Source: Botrytis cinerea B05.10
Lineage: Eukaryota; Ascomycota; Leotiomycetes; Helotiales; Sclerotiniaceae
Direction of reading: 5' to 3'
Assembly: GCF_000143535.2 (NCBI RefSeq)
Contig: NC_037312.1
Location: 372,001 to 436,000 of the forward strand
DNA: 64,000 bases
Shown: positions 1 through 12,348 of the stretch, piece by piece
How positions within the stretch are numbered: the first letter of the stretch is position 1
How the letters are laid out: each line of letters opens with the position of its first letter
Translations under genes and position numbers: made by a program
Notes under the pieces: generated by a model
Told to the model about the DNA's origin: nothing
Database searches by the model: none
The model's input: only the letters and a program-made list of their open reading frames with translations

Positions 1-1073
1 GGGCTGGAACACGATATATTCGAGTAGCGATGGAACAAAAACAAAGTGGTATTGATCCACAAGAGGTCGAGACCTATACGGCGGAAGAATATACCGAAGC
101 TACCAAACCAAGACATGAAATTATACCTAATTGGAGAAGAAAATTCTCTGCGAATTCTCCTGGTAGATTTCCAGAATTCGTACGGTCACCAATGCTGGAA
201 GCACTACCTGGATCTCCGGCAATAGATTTGGCTCAAGCTATTGGTTGGTCTCTGACTGGAACTACTAATTCTCCAAGTTCAAATTTAACATTCATGTATC
301 AAAATCAAAGTGCAGCGGATCATTTAGAAATGAGAGCCCAAAAGGAATATGGCCAGGGAAATATGATTTATGATCCCATTCGACAAAGTCTACCAGAAAA
401 TACAGCTGGTGGTACTTCAACTAGTGGAAGATTTGATAGATTTATAGGGGCTTCAAGGAGTAATCACATGCCTCCTCCAGGACCAAAATTCATGCATGGT
501 ACAAACTCAAATATTGATGCTAGTGCGACGGCGGATGCGGAAATGTTATTGGGGTTGGGTGGCGGAGGCAATGGGAGTGGTAGTCCATATCCGACACCGA
601 GGAGTGAAAATCATGCTTTTGATCCAGGTCCAAGGAATACGATAAGTCCAAGGCCAGGAAGTTCGAGTACGCCTAGTGGGGGAGGTGGGTATGATTTCTC
701 GCATACGCCATCGACATCTAGAGCAGGAGGTTTCTATAATCACAACAATCATAATCACAATAATAATAACGCAAGTAATCTACACGGTAATAATACAAAC
801 TCCGTCAACGGTCACGGAAACGGAACAGGTAATGGACAGGGAAATGCATATCATTCGGGAAATCATACAAATACAAATTCACACGGATACATGGGAATGG
901 GAATGGGAAGTCATGGGATGGGTGATATGATGATGTCGAGTCAGGATATTGATATGAGGGGTTTGGGCGAGGACATGATGCCTTGGTTGGAATATTTGCC
1001 GGGGGATATGTTGGGGTTGAGTGGGTTTTTTGGGGAGGATGGAGATGCGGGTGGGGATGCGGGTGGCGGGTAG
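1..1073 (+). CDS. C-terminal part of an Asn/Gly/His-rich protein, probably a fungal regulator (5' cut by window)
   Basis: The frame is open from position 3, upstream of the first ATG (position 30), so this is the 3' part of a longer gene or exon and that ATG is probably internal. About 356 residues are visible. The first ~140 look ordered enough to be the tail of a domain (a 'DLAQAIGWSLTG' stretch). After that the chain is disordered: Gly runs, Ser/Pro segments, then an Asn/His-rich tract coded by 736-870, a Met/Gly tract, and an acidic-hydrophobic end with the motif 'MMPWLEYLPGDMLG'. Such ends are common in fungal Zn2Cys6 regulators and may serve as activation segments, but no DNA-binding domain is in the window. 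The call as a regulator is inference. It is followed by a tail-to-tail neighbour at 1603. Confidence 0.75.
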   Translation, partial: AGTRYIRVAMEQKQSGIDPQEVETYTAEEYTEATKPRHEIIPNWRRKFSANSPGRFPEFVRSPMLEALPGSPAIDLAQAIGWSLTGTTNSPSSNLTFMYQNQSAADHLEMRAQKEYGQGNMIYDPIRQSLPENTAGGTSTSGRFDRFIGASRSNHMPPPGPKFMHGTNSNIDASATADAEMLLGLGGGGNGSGSPYPTPRSENHAFDPGPRNTISPRPGSSSTPSGGGGYDFSHTPSTSRAGGFYNHNNHNHNNNNASNLHGNNTNSVNGHGNGTGNGQGNAYHSGNHTNTNSHGYMGMGMGSHGMGDMMMSSQDIDMRGLGEDMMPWLEYLPGDMLGLSGFFGEDGDAGGDAGGG

Positions 1074-1602
1074 GTTTAGAGGGGAAGAGAAGGAGAGATA
1101 AAAAAGATAATTGTATGATTGATGATGAATATTTAATTGGAAATGATATGTATGAACCATTTTATTGATTCTAGATTCTTTGTATAGGCGTAGTCATAAT
1201 GAAGGAAGTAGGTTGGTGAATGCATGCGTTATTGATAGATTGATTGTACTAGACTAGAATAATTGAATCTAACTTGAAAGCAGAGATGGAAATAGAGGTG
1301 GAAGTGAAAATGATAGGAGCGCAGGTGCTAGTGCACGTGTCTTGATCTTCTAACGGGCTAGTTGGTTTTGAGATGAGTAGAGTGGATTTATCTTTCCCGT
1401 TTCAATTTGAGTTATAGCTTTTCCTACCAGCCCGTGGAATCGATGAATTTCTCTCTTCGTACCCCTCGGTTTCTTCCGCATAGTTGAAATTATGTTATTG
1501 CCATAACCCTCGCGCTGTAATGCACTTGCTTAACACATGTGATGAACCGCCCACCTACTCCATCTCCTCCACCTTCCCCCTGCTCTCGCGCCACCTCAAC
1601 CC
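1074..1602. other. Spacer between convergent genes
   Basis: This stretch separates two genes that end towards each other, so it should hold two 3' untranslated ends. I see no coding frame with support, no RNA gene and no clear repeat. Confidence 0.6.
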
Positions 1603-2340
1603 TCAAACCATATCGTCAACCGTCAACTCCCTCCTCATTCTATACCCCATCATCTCCTCCTCATCTCCCAAACCAACCCCTCTACCATTCGATCCCTCGC
1701 CTCCGAAACACAATCCCCATCTACTCATTACATAACTCGTTACTCGGATCACAGAACAGATAACGAAGATGGAGAAATAGAGGATGGCGATTTCAATGCC
1801 TTTGAGTTGGGCGGTGTCGAGTTTGCGGGTCTGTGTCTGGATGGGAGAGTTGGAGGGGTTGGTATGAAGGGATTTGAGAGATTCTTGCTGGGCTTGTTCT
1901 GGGATCGAGGGGTTGTTCTCCGTGCTGCCGTTTCTGGAAAAAGGAGATACTATGGTGATGGCGATGCAGAATAGAAATAGAACGCCAGAGATGATTTGGA
2001 TATTGAGAAGTGAAGAGCGATGGATGAAGCAATGGCGGAATCGGATCGAGGGTTGGGTGGTTGATGTGTTTTTGACTGTGTGGGTGTGGTGATTGGGACA
2101 TTGGCAGTTGCAACTTTTGCATGCTTTGGGTTGGTCTCTGAGGAGAGGGAGGGTTTCGGATGGGTTTCCGTTGAAGGGGATGGGGAAGATGAATTGTTCG
2201 GGGGGTGTAGTCGTGCTGGTTATGGAAAGGGTGGGTGATGTGGTTCCGGATAAGGCGGTTGGGGTTGAGGTGGAGATTATGCTGGTTAGTGATGATGCGC
2301 CTGAGAGGGAGAAGAGCGAGGGGATGGATTTTGAAGACAT
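1603..2340 (-). CDS. Unnamed two-pass membrane protein, 245 aa
   Basis: An uninterrupted reading frame of 245 residues starts with ATG at 2340. The N-terminal 70 residues are Ser/Thr/Pro-rich. A small Cys cluster 'CKSCNCQC' sits at residues 74-81. Hydrophobic segments at about 111-132 and 182-206 are probable membrane helices, joined by a ~50-residue Ser/Asn/Gln-rich loop without cysteines. The C-terminal ~40 residues are Gly-rich and charged. I do not recognise a family. The 74-81 cluster could bind metal or be palmitoylated, which is speculation. The layout (disordered N-terminus, two helices near the C-terminus) resembles the gene at 3655-5264, but I see no clear sequence similarity. Confidence 0.6.
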   Translation of the reverse strand: MSSKSIPSLFSLSGASSLTSIISTSTPTALSGTTSPTLSITSTTTPPEQFIFPIPFNGNPSETLPLLRDQPKACKSCNCQCPNHHTHTVKNTSTTQPSIRFRHCFIHRSSLLNIQIISGVLFLFCIAITIVSPFSRNGSTENNPSIPEQAQQESLKSLHTNPSNSPIQTQTRKLDTAQLKGIEIAILYFSIFVICSVIRVTSYVMSRWGLCFGGEGSNGRGVGLGDEEEMMGYRMRRELTVDDMV

Positions 2341-3654
2341 ATTTTGAGTGGGTTTCTGTGTTTTCGTTAAAGTTAGTTGAGAGAAGGCGGTGGAGAGATT
2401 AGATGCGGTGGCTGTAATATGGGTATGGTTGCGAATGGAATGGGAAAAGTTGTGGATTGGTCGGGTCGGATAGATACTTACTGTAGTCAGATGTTGGAGG
2501 AATTTTTATTGTGTGGTAGATCTCTCTTGGGAACGATTCACGGGATTTCTGAGCTACCAATTGATACTGAAAGTAATCAAGATCTTGTTTCCTTGTCGGG
2601 TGGATGTCGATATTTTTATGTTGTGATAGGTTGATGATTGGTGAGTGTGTACAAGTTCTTGGAAGTTTTGTAGATGAGTTTGTGTCAAGTATTTGTCTTT
2701 TATCATGGTGTATTCTAGGAAGTTTCGTTGGAGGAAATCATGTATATAGATTTTAAATTGTATACGGTTTTACAAATCACTGTGTGTGGGAGTTCGAGTA
2801 GCAGTACTTCTCATCTTGAGAATGAAGTTTTACGGTTCGAAACTAGTAATCTTGTTTCATACTGAACTGTGGTAAGTTTTGATGCAGTACTTAGTTATTT
2901 CTTATTCGGGTCATGCTAGTGAAGTCATCGTGTAGGAACTTCTCCGTAGTGATATTGAGAGAAAGTTTTTTCAGTATGTCTGTGGTGTGGTGCCAGCTAG
3001 GTGGGAATGATTTGCTAAAAGCCAAGTCAGTTGTGAAGATGAGTCTGAATCAAGAGAGAGTTGTATTGTGAGGAAGTTCTAATATCGAATTGAATCCATT
3101 GTTCTTCGTCCACAACGAACCGTAAGCTTCGCTGGAGGATGAAATGGTTGGACCATAGAGGACATTGTCTGAAAGCTGATAGGATTTGGAACGCATGTCT
3201 ATTAGATAATAGTCTATCAGATAATATTCTTCATTCTTCATGAAATCTATTATCAAAAATCTTTCCAAGAAAATGAGGGACCTAGAATTCAATTCACTTG
3301 CAAAATTCAACTACAACAATTTCACAAAACCCCTTCACCAGGCTCGCTTACTACGGCAGACAGATATTCACTCTTATGACATCATCACCCAGCCAGATAC
3401 TTCCAGACTCTGGAGAAAATTACGGTCATTAATAATAGCAACCGTCTCACTAGTATCAATTCGCCGTATTGAAATCTTGGCTTCAGATACAGAAGGGATT
3501 CTTTTCCCCGATCCACTTATTTGTTGATTCAGAAACATCTCAATAAATTCTTGTAAACATTGATCTTTACTTCAATCTTCATACTACATTTAACTCCATA
3601 GATTAAGTTCGAAAGATCAACAGAGAATTACAAAATAACGCCCTAAGAACTAAA
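2341..3654. other. Intergenic region between divergent genes
   Basis: About 1.3 kb lies between the starts of the membrane-protein genes at 2340 (minus) and 3655 (plus), so it should contain both promoters. Small reading frames here (for example 3240-3527) lack any recognisable motif and I do not call them. No RNA gene or mobile element was seen. Confidence 0.55.
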
Positions 3655-5264
3655 ATGGTCTTCGGTAAAGGTATAGTCAATTTCCATTCTGCATTGGTCT
3701 TTTTCGTCTTTCATCCCGGGGTTTCCATATACTATTGTTTTCGCATAAAAACTTAACACATAATTGACTAATAATCATAGAAAACTTCAAGGGTTCCCGT
3801 AACTCTAGAAATCCCACAAAACTACCAAGAAGTGTCGCAGCTAGTGCACATCCTCATATAAAGATGAATCCCAGTACGCCTACATTTATCTCACCCGTGA
3901 AATCCGAGAGTGATCAGGCTACTTGTAGAACTCCTGAGACTCCAACACAAGCTCGATCAATTGGCAAGAGTAATAGAAAAGGCAAGAACATGAGCAGGAA
4001 AACTTCCTTCTCAAAGATTCCAAGTAGTCCTGGATCGACCCGATCTCACTTATCGAATCTTCTTCCTACGAGTCCTATTGCCTTTTCTCTTGCTGGTAGA
4101 ACGTGTTTACGCTATAGAGATACTCCTAGTGTTACTTCGTCGGATTCAGATTCAACAATCAGGGAAACAATCGCAAAGGCAATGGCCACAGATCAATTTG
4201 CCATGCCCAAAATGGGTCTTCCGCTCTCTCCACAAAATAATGCTGGATCAATTGTATCAAGCATGAGCAGTTTTCTAGCCAACAAAGGAAAAAGTCTACC
4301 CACCACCGGTACTTCGCTGCCTGAGCCTACTGTCATTAGAGGTGTGATTCCTCAGATGGAATCGCCCCAACCTTTCTCTGAACCGATGGCTTCTCCTGCT
4401 GTCTCATATACAGTACTCGCTCCTAACACATCGTATATATCCTCCACGAATACACCAACAAAAATCTCCGCAGCACCATCAAAACCTAGTGCTTCTCGAA
4501 AACCCGCAGGATCATTTCTTTCCCGCCTTATACACAAGCAAACTGAATCCACGCCACTCCTAAAGCGACAGCGTTCCTCTACTGATTCTTCTCGTCATGT
4601 TGTTTCATCCAGCGCTCCAAGTGAATTCTATGAGTATCATACCATTAACGGCACTGTTGACCTTCCATTTGCTTCCAAAAAATGTTCATCTGGAGACAGC
4701 TCGGGCTACAATTCTGGTATTTCCAGTTCCAGCTCGGCTCCCTCGTCTCGCACGTCTCTTAGAAACATCTACGGAGGCTTTTTACGAAATATGAAGCCCA
4801 GGCTTCTGAGTGCGTACATTTTATTTGGAGGCTCTATCATTTGGCTTATATGGATGACTTCAAACAAAATTCTTATAGGCAGGAAAGGAAATCCAGGCCA
4901 TAGTCGAGGTGGAATCGGTGGACATGTTCCTCCATATGAATTGAGCATTCCTGTGTTGACTCCATCTTTCGCTACGCCTGCTGTCGAGGAGCTCGTACCT
5001 GTTGACGAGCCAAATATTTTTACTGGGGATGATAACAATCGCCAGATCACACACACTTCCCATAAGTCACGTCCAAATCCACCCCCAGAGTCCGAACCAG
5101 AAGAGGGCCTTTGGGATATCTTGAGTCTCATATCTGTGCCTTTGAGGTGGGTCTTCGGTATATGTCTCGGCTTACTTTTTATCTTTGTGCTGATCAATTA
5201 TTTGACTCTGATCTTTCCTCTTGGTGTCAGGGTAGGTGATGGAGGTTGGAGGGAGAAATTGTGA
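3655..5264 (+). CDS. Unnamed Ser/Pro-rich membrane protein, 499 aa, one intron
   Basis: I start the gene at ATG 3655 rather than the in-exon ATG at 3864. A 16-nt first exon (3655-3670) is followed by an intron (3671-3780) with a GTATAG donor, a 'ttgactaat' branch region and an ATAG acceptor. Splicing restores an open frame that runs straight into ATG 3864. The spliced protein has 499 residues: about 340 disordered, Ser/Thr/Pro-rich and basic residues, a membrane helix at about 347-365, a ~95-residue loop, and a second helix at about 463-486 near the C-terminus. No enzyme motif is visible. It could be a cell-periphery or nuclear-envelope anchor, which is a guess. If the short first exon is wrong, the protein is 466 residues. 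Confidence 0.7.
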
Positions 5265-8200
5265 GAGGGGAAATCTTGTTCGGGGTACCGGGGTGAAAAT
5301 TTTGGATCGGAGCTTGTGACATGAAGTTTAAGACTCTAAGAGTATAGGATGGGAAGCCTCGATAGGAGGGAGAGAACGCCAAAACGGACTGTGTGCTATA
5401 GGATGTTACATGAAGTTACATCTAATAAGGTAGAAGATGCTTAGACACTGGAGTTGCTCTTGTCTTATGGCGAGGCAAGAACGAACAGAATCAAAAATTA
5501 TTTGGTGTTTGCTTTTGAGAGACTCGGGGGAGAATACTTACATTTTCTATCATCTTGAGTGTATACAAACGGGGTTTCGGGGCTTGGTTCGGGTGTTGTT
5601 TCTCATCAAGATAGCGAACTTCCACTGCTTGTGTCCATTCTTGCGAAAAATAATTCATGATCAATGATGCTTGAATATCCAGTCTTGAAATGAAATTGAT
5701 ATCTGTGACTGAATGTAAAGTATCCGCGTGACTTAAACACAATACATCAAGCAATATCATTGAGGCTGCTGTTGCCTCTTTAGAATTATTCAATAGATGG
5801 AGCTTCAAACATACGGAAAGCACCAAATGCATGCTTATATTGATTCACATCTGACATGTCAAGGAAACCTGTTTTCTGAACTTGAAAGAGCTGGTACAAT
5901 TTTTTTGAGAGCAGATTGACTTTTATCCGTTCGGATCCAACAAGTCTGAGTTCCAGCTCAGTCTACTGAATCGCAACATCAGTAACCTATCATTATCAGA
6001 TTGGCTCTCGTCATGGCAGGCATGATACATTCTCAAGCAGAAATTTGTAGGCTGTATGATGAGCTTTAGCCTCACTATCAGCCGTAATTTACAACTCTGG
6101 GCAGACGATACATTCATGATAGGTCTATTCCACTTGAAAGCTGACCTGTGCCATGATATTGTCGAACTGAGGTATATCAATGGATGAATCGAAACTCTTG
6201 GGTTCCTTGGAGTATATTCAGCCGGGCTTGGTAGTGGGGAGGAGTCGGAAAATGTGAGGAAGACGGGAATGATCCATGTTACGTAATCATTTCAGTTCAC
6301 ATATTGCCTTTCGAGCTCTACGCTCATGAACTCCCAAAATCATCTGGCCATTTAGATTGAGATACGAACAACATCTTACGATTTGGTTTTGCTCTTTTTT
6401 CTAGACTAGTTGGATAACCACAAGTAAGAGTCTCTCTCCAAATTGATCTATTTACTTCACAATGCCGTTGATTTAAAGTTCCTGGGGCAGCGAACGGAAT
6501 TGCCCCTCCCCGGGCAAGCCGAACCATCGACTCAATGCTTTGCTATCTGCGGATTTTCTCGACCGCGGAACTACTAGCATACTCGATCTCCTAGTCTATG
6601 AAACATCTAAGCTCTCCGCGATGGCGATAATGTGAATGCATCATGCATTTCAAACTCACGCAACGACATTGTGGACAGTCAACTCCGACGATTTCCTCAC
6701 AAAGCTTCCGAAGTGACCAGCCACTTACGAAGCAATAATATATATGGGAAAGTTGTAGCTGACTCGGAGGTCTACACATGAATGCTGCGGAGGTATCGCA
6801 AATGATGGTCTTGCGGGGCTACCATGCACTAGAAGTTACAAGGCGGTAAAGGGAAGAACAACTACCATGCCGATGGCTGGAGGAAAGCCTCCAGGCTAAT
6901 AACTGGACTTTCCCTCGCAAAACAAGTGCTATTGTCCGAGAGATCGATTCGCAGAAAGTTGAGCTCCAAGAGGTCCTCCAGTTAGGCCGCAAACGTCGAG
7001 ACATCCTTTTCTCCAGCATCCCTTAAAGACGTTTAAGGGCCTGAACGATACACATTCGCGGTAGGTTATTGACCACAATGAGGTCAAAGCAGGCTTGAAA
7101 ATAATGATAAAAGTGGGGTCATTGTAGAATGTCAACAATGGCGATACTCGAGCTATTCTCAAGCGCGGGAAATCTGGACTACATCCCTCTGAAGGCTATA
7201 CCTAATGCAATCAAGGTGCAACTGTTCTAGCCCACTTTGCGTTCTAATGGTAGAGCTCAATACAGCTAGATAAGCGTGTGGAGAGTCTACCGGGATTTCG
7301 CAATTGTTGGATGAAATTCACGAACCTAATATTGAAAAAGAGTGGTCATACAGGATAGAATCAAGAGGAAGACAGCTCAAGAGGCTTGTCAAACATAAAG
7401 GATTCAGTCCTGAGCCCATCTCCAGCAATCTCAAATTAAACATTACAACATTTAGTCAGAACTCTCTCCAAATGTTTTGCTCAGAACTACTCTTATGATA
7501 TGCATATCTTTGGCTTATCACTGCTGCGATCTGTATTTTGGACATAGTCACAGCTCTGTGACTGATACCACATCGTATCTAATAGCACCGCAGGTGCAGA
7601 GGTCTGATATACGGTTTGATTGTTTATCTTGTTTATATGAGTTTTCCGAGGTCGATTGTGCGTTGATCAAGAGACGTTAACCTCTTACAGCCACATTATT
7701 GAAATGTAACTAGATACCTCTCTGGGCCTTTAACCTCGCTTTCAAGTCACTCGCTCACATGTTCTTAGATCATATGTAAGGGTCACTCAGCACTCTTCGA
7801 AAAATAATTTCATTGTATCATTTTCAGACAGCAGAAACTTTGCAACGTTAAGAGAAAATGGCACGAACAAAGCAGTTGTGTGTTGTAATGAATGTTTGAG
7901 GTATCAAAGGTCCTCATATTCTCAAACTATGCGCAGCTTTGTTATCACCCAGGCATCAGTCGACGAGTCTTCTGCTTTGTAATCTTCGCAGTCAATATTA
8001 ACACTTGTTCGATCCAGGATATCCTTATTTAAGACTACTGCTGTTGGCATAGTCAAGTCTTTTGGTGAAAGTAGGAAATTACTTGCTCCTCAAAATTACT
8101 TTCAGAGCTTCAAATATACATATAGGAACTCGTATGTGAGTTTGAAGGTCGAAGAGTAGTCTTCGTGCGTGGCCAACGAGTGACAAGCATCACTGGACAG

Positions 8201-9546
8201 AATATTCATCAACCACGCTGATTCCTACTGCAGTTCATATTTGCTGCCTTCACGAAACATCGCCTTGAAAAGGGATGAGCTTATTTTTGGGATGAGCCAC
8301 CCGGCTAATGTGGATATCACTGCTCCTCCGATAGTATATTTCAATTACGAAAAGTACGGTTTTTTTTTTCGCGAAGATCGCCGCGACTACGAAATGGGCA
8401 AGAAATCAAGCTATCTGTCTTTCTGCAGTCTCACAAACCGTTCAGATCTTGACAGGGTTCAAAAGTCACATATCCGACATGACGTACTCGAATATGTATA
8501 GATTCCACAAAATTCTGTTTAAATGGAGATCAAAGAAACAGGTAACTTGGGGGTATGAGGTCATTAGAAGTTAGGTATGTAAGAAAATCCATTTTGAAAA
8601 TGTGAATGGAGATGAGTTGCATTTTGTAAACTTGTGTAAAAAAGAGGTTGATTACAAGCAATCCCTACTTTACTGGCCTGTTTGATCCAAGATCTTCTCA
8701 AGAAAACGTGGGAAATGTCCTGAATGCCGTCAAATCCTGTGTGGAATTTGGAACTATGCTGGGAAACTTGGAAAGAGAATCGGGACCCGCCGAAACACGA
8801 TGGAGGGGTCACTTTTGGATCATTTTAAAATATATGAGCATACCTTCCATTGTACATACTTGTCCTCACCATAACATGGTCCAGTATCTTGCAGCAGGAG
8901 TTTCGGAGAAAGATTCATCTTCTCCGAATCGAACCTTCCATTTTCTTCAATTCCGTGCATACATATGCAGTGAAACGGAAGGAGACTTATCTTCTAGAAG
9001 ATCTCCACCCCCAAATTGACATGCATTAGCTCTCCACAGAGCATTAACTCGCTGCAGGAACTCCGGCTTTCTTCTTGGATATGGAAGGAGATAAGAAATA
9101 CATTTCTGATTGTAGAAAAGTCTCCTAAAATCCGCTTTACCTGCACATAATATCGACTTTTCTGCAGAATGCATTCTATAAATTCCAAATACCCGTCGCA
9201 TGACCCCCACGAACCTATTTATCCAGCGACTTGGAGATTTTCGGTCCTGACACCGTCTTGGCTACATTTTTTGTATAACAGGAAGATGCCGACCAAGGCG
9301 CTAAGTGTGCAGTCAGCGCGGGGTCGAAAAGCCCCTGGAATTATTCAAGTGGATATTTGGAGACTATATCTGCACGATCGGATGCATTCAACTTTCGTTT
9401 AGTTTCCTCCGCGTCTAGTTATTGAATATCATACCACCTTCCTCAATTCACTTCAACGCCGAACCCAAAGAACGTTCTGGAATACAATATCTTTGGGCGT
9501 CAATATTCTTCAATAATTTGAAGATTTTGGGGTTCGCTTTTTGAAA
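5265..9546. other. 4.3-kb gene-poor region
   Basis: I read all six frames here. Frames of 60-123 codons occur on both strands but none continues across plausible splice sites, carries a recognisable motif, or looks protein-like throughout. I saw no tRNA, rRNA, terminal repeats or transposase fragment. The last few hundred bases should hold the promoter of the transporter gene at 9547. Confidence 0.5.
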
Positions 9547-11498
9547 ATGGGTCTAGTCAATTTAGGTCATGAAGCAGATCCCATCCTCACCAGGATTGTT
9601 GACGAGGATAAGGTGGCATGGTGGAGAAAAAGAAATCTAAGGATCTTGTATCTTCTGCTATATCCAACATGTATGGGAATTGAGATGACGTCGGGGTTCG
9701 ACTCTCAGATGATCAATGGATTACAGTTTATTCCTTCTTGGAATGAATGTGAGTTTAGTGTTTAGTAAGTCTATTGGTCGAAGAAGTATTGATGATGAAA
9801 TACAGACTTTGGTGAGCCGACGATTGATGGGGCTGGGAAGTCGACGTATGCTTTGAAGGCAGAGCTCTTAGGTATTGTGGCTGCGGCATACAGCTTAGGT
9901 GCTATTTTGTCGGTGCCCTTTGTACCAATGCTTGCTCAACGTTTTGGTCGTAGGTGGTCCATCATGTTTGGGTCCATTGTGATGGTTGTTGGGTCATTCC
10001 TTCAGGGCTTCTCCATCAATGGTATGGCCATTTGAACATCTCTGATTGGGTACACACTCATCTGGAAACAGCTGCGATGTACATCGTTGCCAGAATGTTT
10101 CTTGGATTCGGTATTGTTTTTGCAATTGTCTCTGGCTCAGCCATGCTTGGTGAATTAGCATACCCAAAAGAAAGGCCAATTATGACTTCTCTCTTCAATG
10201 CATCTTGGTTTGTAGGATCGTTGATCGCTTCCGGAATTACTGTTCGAACTGCAACAATCAATACAGATTGGGGATGGAGAATTCCATCTCTTCTTCAAGC
10301 CTGTCCCTCGCTTATCCAGATAATCTTCGTCTTGTAAGTATATCTTGAATTTATCATGAAACTCCTAACAATAGACAAAGTTTCCTACCAGAAAGTCCTC
10401 GGTACCTTATTAGCAAAGACAGACGAGATGAAGCATTTGATATCTTAGTTAAGTATCATGCAGAAGGACATCGCGATTCTGTATTCGTTCGTGCTGAAAT
10501 GGCGCAGATTGAAACAACGATCAAACTAGAAGTAGAAGCTTCTAAACAATCTTGGATGTCAATGTTAAGTACTCCTGGAATGAGACGTCGGGTATTTCTC
10601 GCTTCTGCTATGGGAGTCTTCACGCAATGGTCTGGCAATACTTTGATCTCGTGAGTGCCCTATGCATTCGCTCATCTCATGATTTAACAACCCCAGATTT
10701 TACCTGTCCAAAATCCTTGCCATGATAGGTTACACGGATACCAACACAAAAACTATGATAAATCTTGGGTCAACAGCCTGGTCTTTCTTCACGGGAACCT
10801 TAACCGCCCTCATAGTACCACGCTATAAACGCCGCACTATGTTTTTACTCTGTGCTTCTAGTATGTTCTTTGTGTATATAGCGTGGACGGTTAGCATGCA
10901 ACGAGCCATGGTAGCATATGAAGCCCATCGACCCAACAAAGCTGCTGCCATCGCCACACTATTTTTCATTTTTCTCTACTCGCCTTGTTATAATATTGGG
11001 AACAATGCACTTGCATATAGTAGGTACCATTCTCTAGCCTATCAAATGCCGAGATCCAAACACACAAACCATACTAAGACCCCATAGCCTACCTAGTAGA
11101 ACTCTTCCCCTACGCGGATCGTTCTCGCGGCATCTCCATCGAACAATTTTTCGTCCGAGCCGCTAATTTCTTCACCACCTACGTGAATCCTATCGGTATG
11201 GGCAAAATTGGTTGGAAATACCTTATTATGTATTGTGTGACCATTTGTATTGAGATAATAGTGATTTACTTCTTTTATCCTGAGACCCAGGGGCGCACAT
11301 TGGAAGAACTTGCTTTTCGTGAGTGCTTTTGTTTCTGGTTTTGTGAACTATATATATCAATCTGCGAATGCAACTGAGCAGCACTAATTGGAGATTTCGA
11401 GGATAGTATTTGAAGACAGCGCATTAGCAGAGAAAGCTACCGTGGCTGTGGAGAAAACGATACATTTTGATCACCGTGATGAGGCAAAGACTGCGTAA
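9547..11498 (+). CDS. MFS sugar transporter (hexose/lactose permease-like), 7 exons, 533 aa
   Basis: Exons are 9547-9748, 9806-10021, 10072-10333, 10375-10650, 10697-11019, 11088-11318 and 11407-11498. They sum to 1602 nt with every junction in frame. The product should be a 12-helix plasma-membrane symporter of the sugar porter family (TC 2.A.1.1). Family marks are visible in order: 'GFDSQMINGLQ' in helix 1, 'RFGRRWSIMFG' in the helix 2-3 loop, 'ARMFLGFG' and 'GELAYPKERP' around helices 4-5, 'LPESPRYLI' after helix 6, 'TYLVELFPYADRSRGI' near helix 10, and 'PETQGRTLEELAF' after helix 12. Length fits the family (500-560). The nearest relatives are probably fungal lactose-permease/hexose-like transporters; the substrate cannot be read from sequence. 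The third intron is only 41 nt. The last acceptor (11406) follows a clear 'cactaatt' branch site. Confidence 0.93.
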
Positions 11499-12348
11499 AA
11501 CTGAGGCTAATACCCTTGCACTCAATTGCGTGGGAACGGGTCAATATCGCATTCGTACATACTGCACGATTTTTCTCAAAAGGAATTTTTGGTACTTCAC
11601 ATTTCTTTTTTTGTTTCTTCAACGAACCCCTATTTTTCAGGGGGTTTTCTGGTCCTTTCAGATGTTTTTTTTTTTCGACAATATATATCTTCGGTATGGA
11701 TAGACATCCAACTACAACTAACTGTCCTTCAAAATCAAAAAGTAAGCTTCACATCTTGAAATAGTGAAATATCAAAATCTTATCAATTATCTTCAAACAT
11801 CCCCCATCTCGCTGGCGCGTCCTTCCACGCAAAGATCCCCACAATGCGTGCACGTTCGCCGCGCGTTAATCTTAAATGAACAAAATTCCCCATTCCCATC
11901 TCTATACATATCCACCATAGGAAAATTTCCAAAAGCTTGATATCCATTCAGAACTCATGATTTGTGCTTGGCGGCCTTGAACGGGTACCATATGGATCAC
12001 TTTGCTTCGCTGTCTCTAGAACGTCAGCCGCGTCGTAAGGAGAAGAGGATGTATGCTTTCGGTTTGTACTGCGAGTGGGCTCATTCTCAGAGTTTCTGGG
12101 ACCTTTGATATGTGAGAAGAAAGTCGATATGAGGTTTTGAAGACTGCCTTTCTTTTTGAACTGGATGTTGTTTATTGTATTTGCGTCGTTTCCTGTCTCA
12201 AATTCTTGGTTGTGTCCTCGTTATTTTGAACCCCTTTTCCCCTGAAATTATCTATTGTTTTGAATACATAGCACCTTTTGATACCCTTCTGTTCAGCTAT
12301 TTTATATTCGATACCCCTCTTTCCATCATTCAATCTCTAAATCACGCA
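11499..12348. other. Intergenic region with T-rich tract
   Basis: This 850-bp spacer separates two tandem plus-strand genes. It contains homopolymeric T runs around 11605-11675, which fits the transporter's 3' end, then the promoter of the arylsulfotransferase-like gene. The frame upstream of 12349 is open but starts from no ATG, so I treat it as leader. Confidence 0.5.

Noticed and set aside
4769..5197. 142-codon minus-strand frame
   Set aside because: Antisense to the 3655-5264 membrane-protein exon; no independent support.
5265..9546. Numerous 60-123 codon frames on both strands
   Set aside because: None shows motif, conserved-looking composition or phase-consistent introns.
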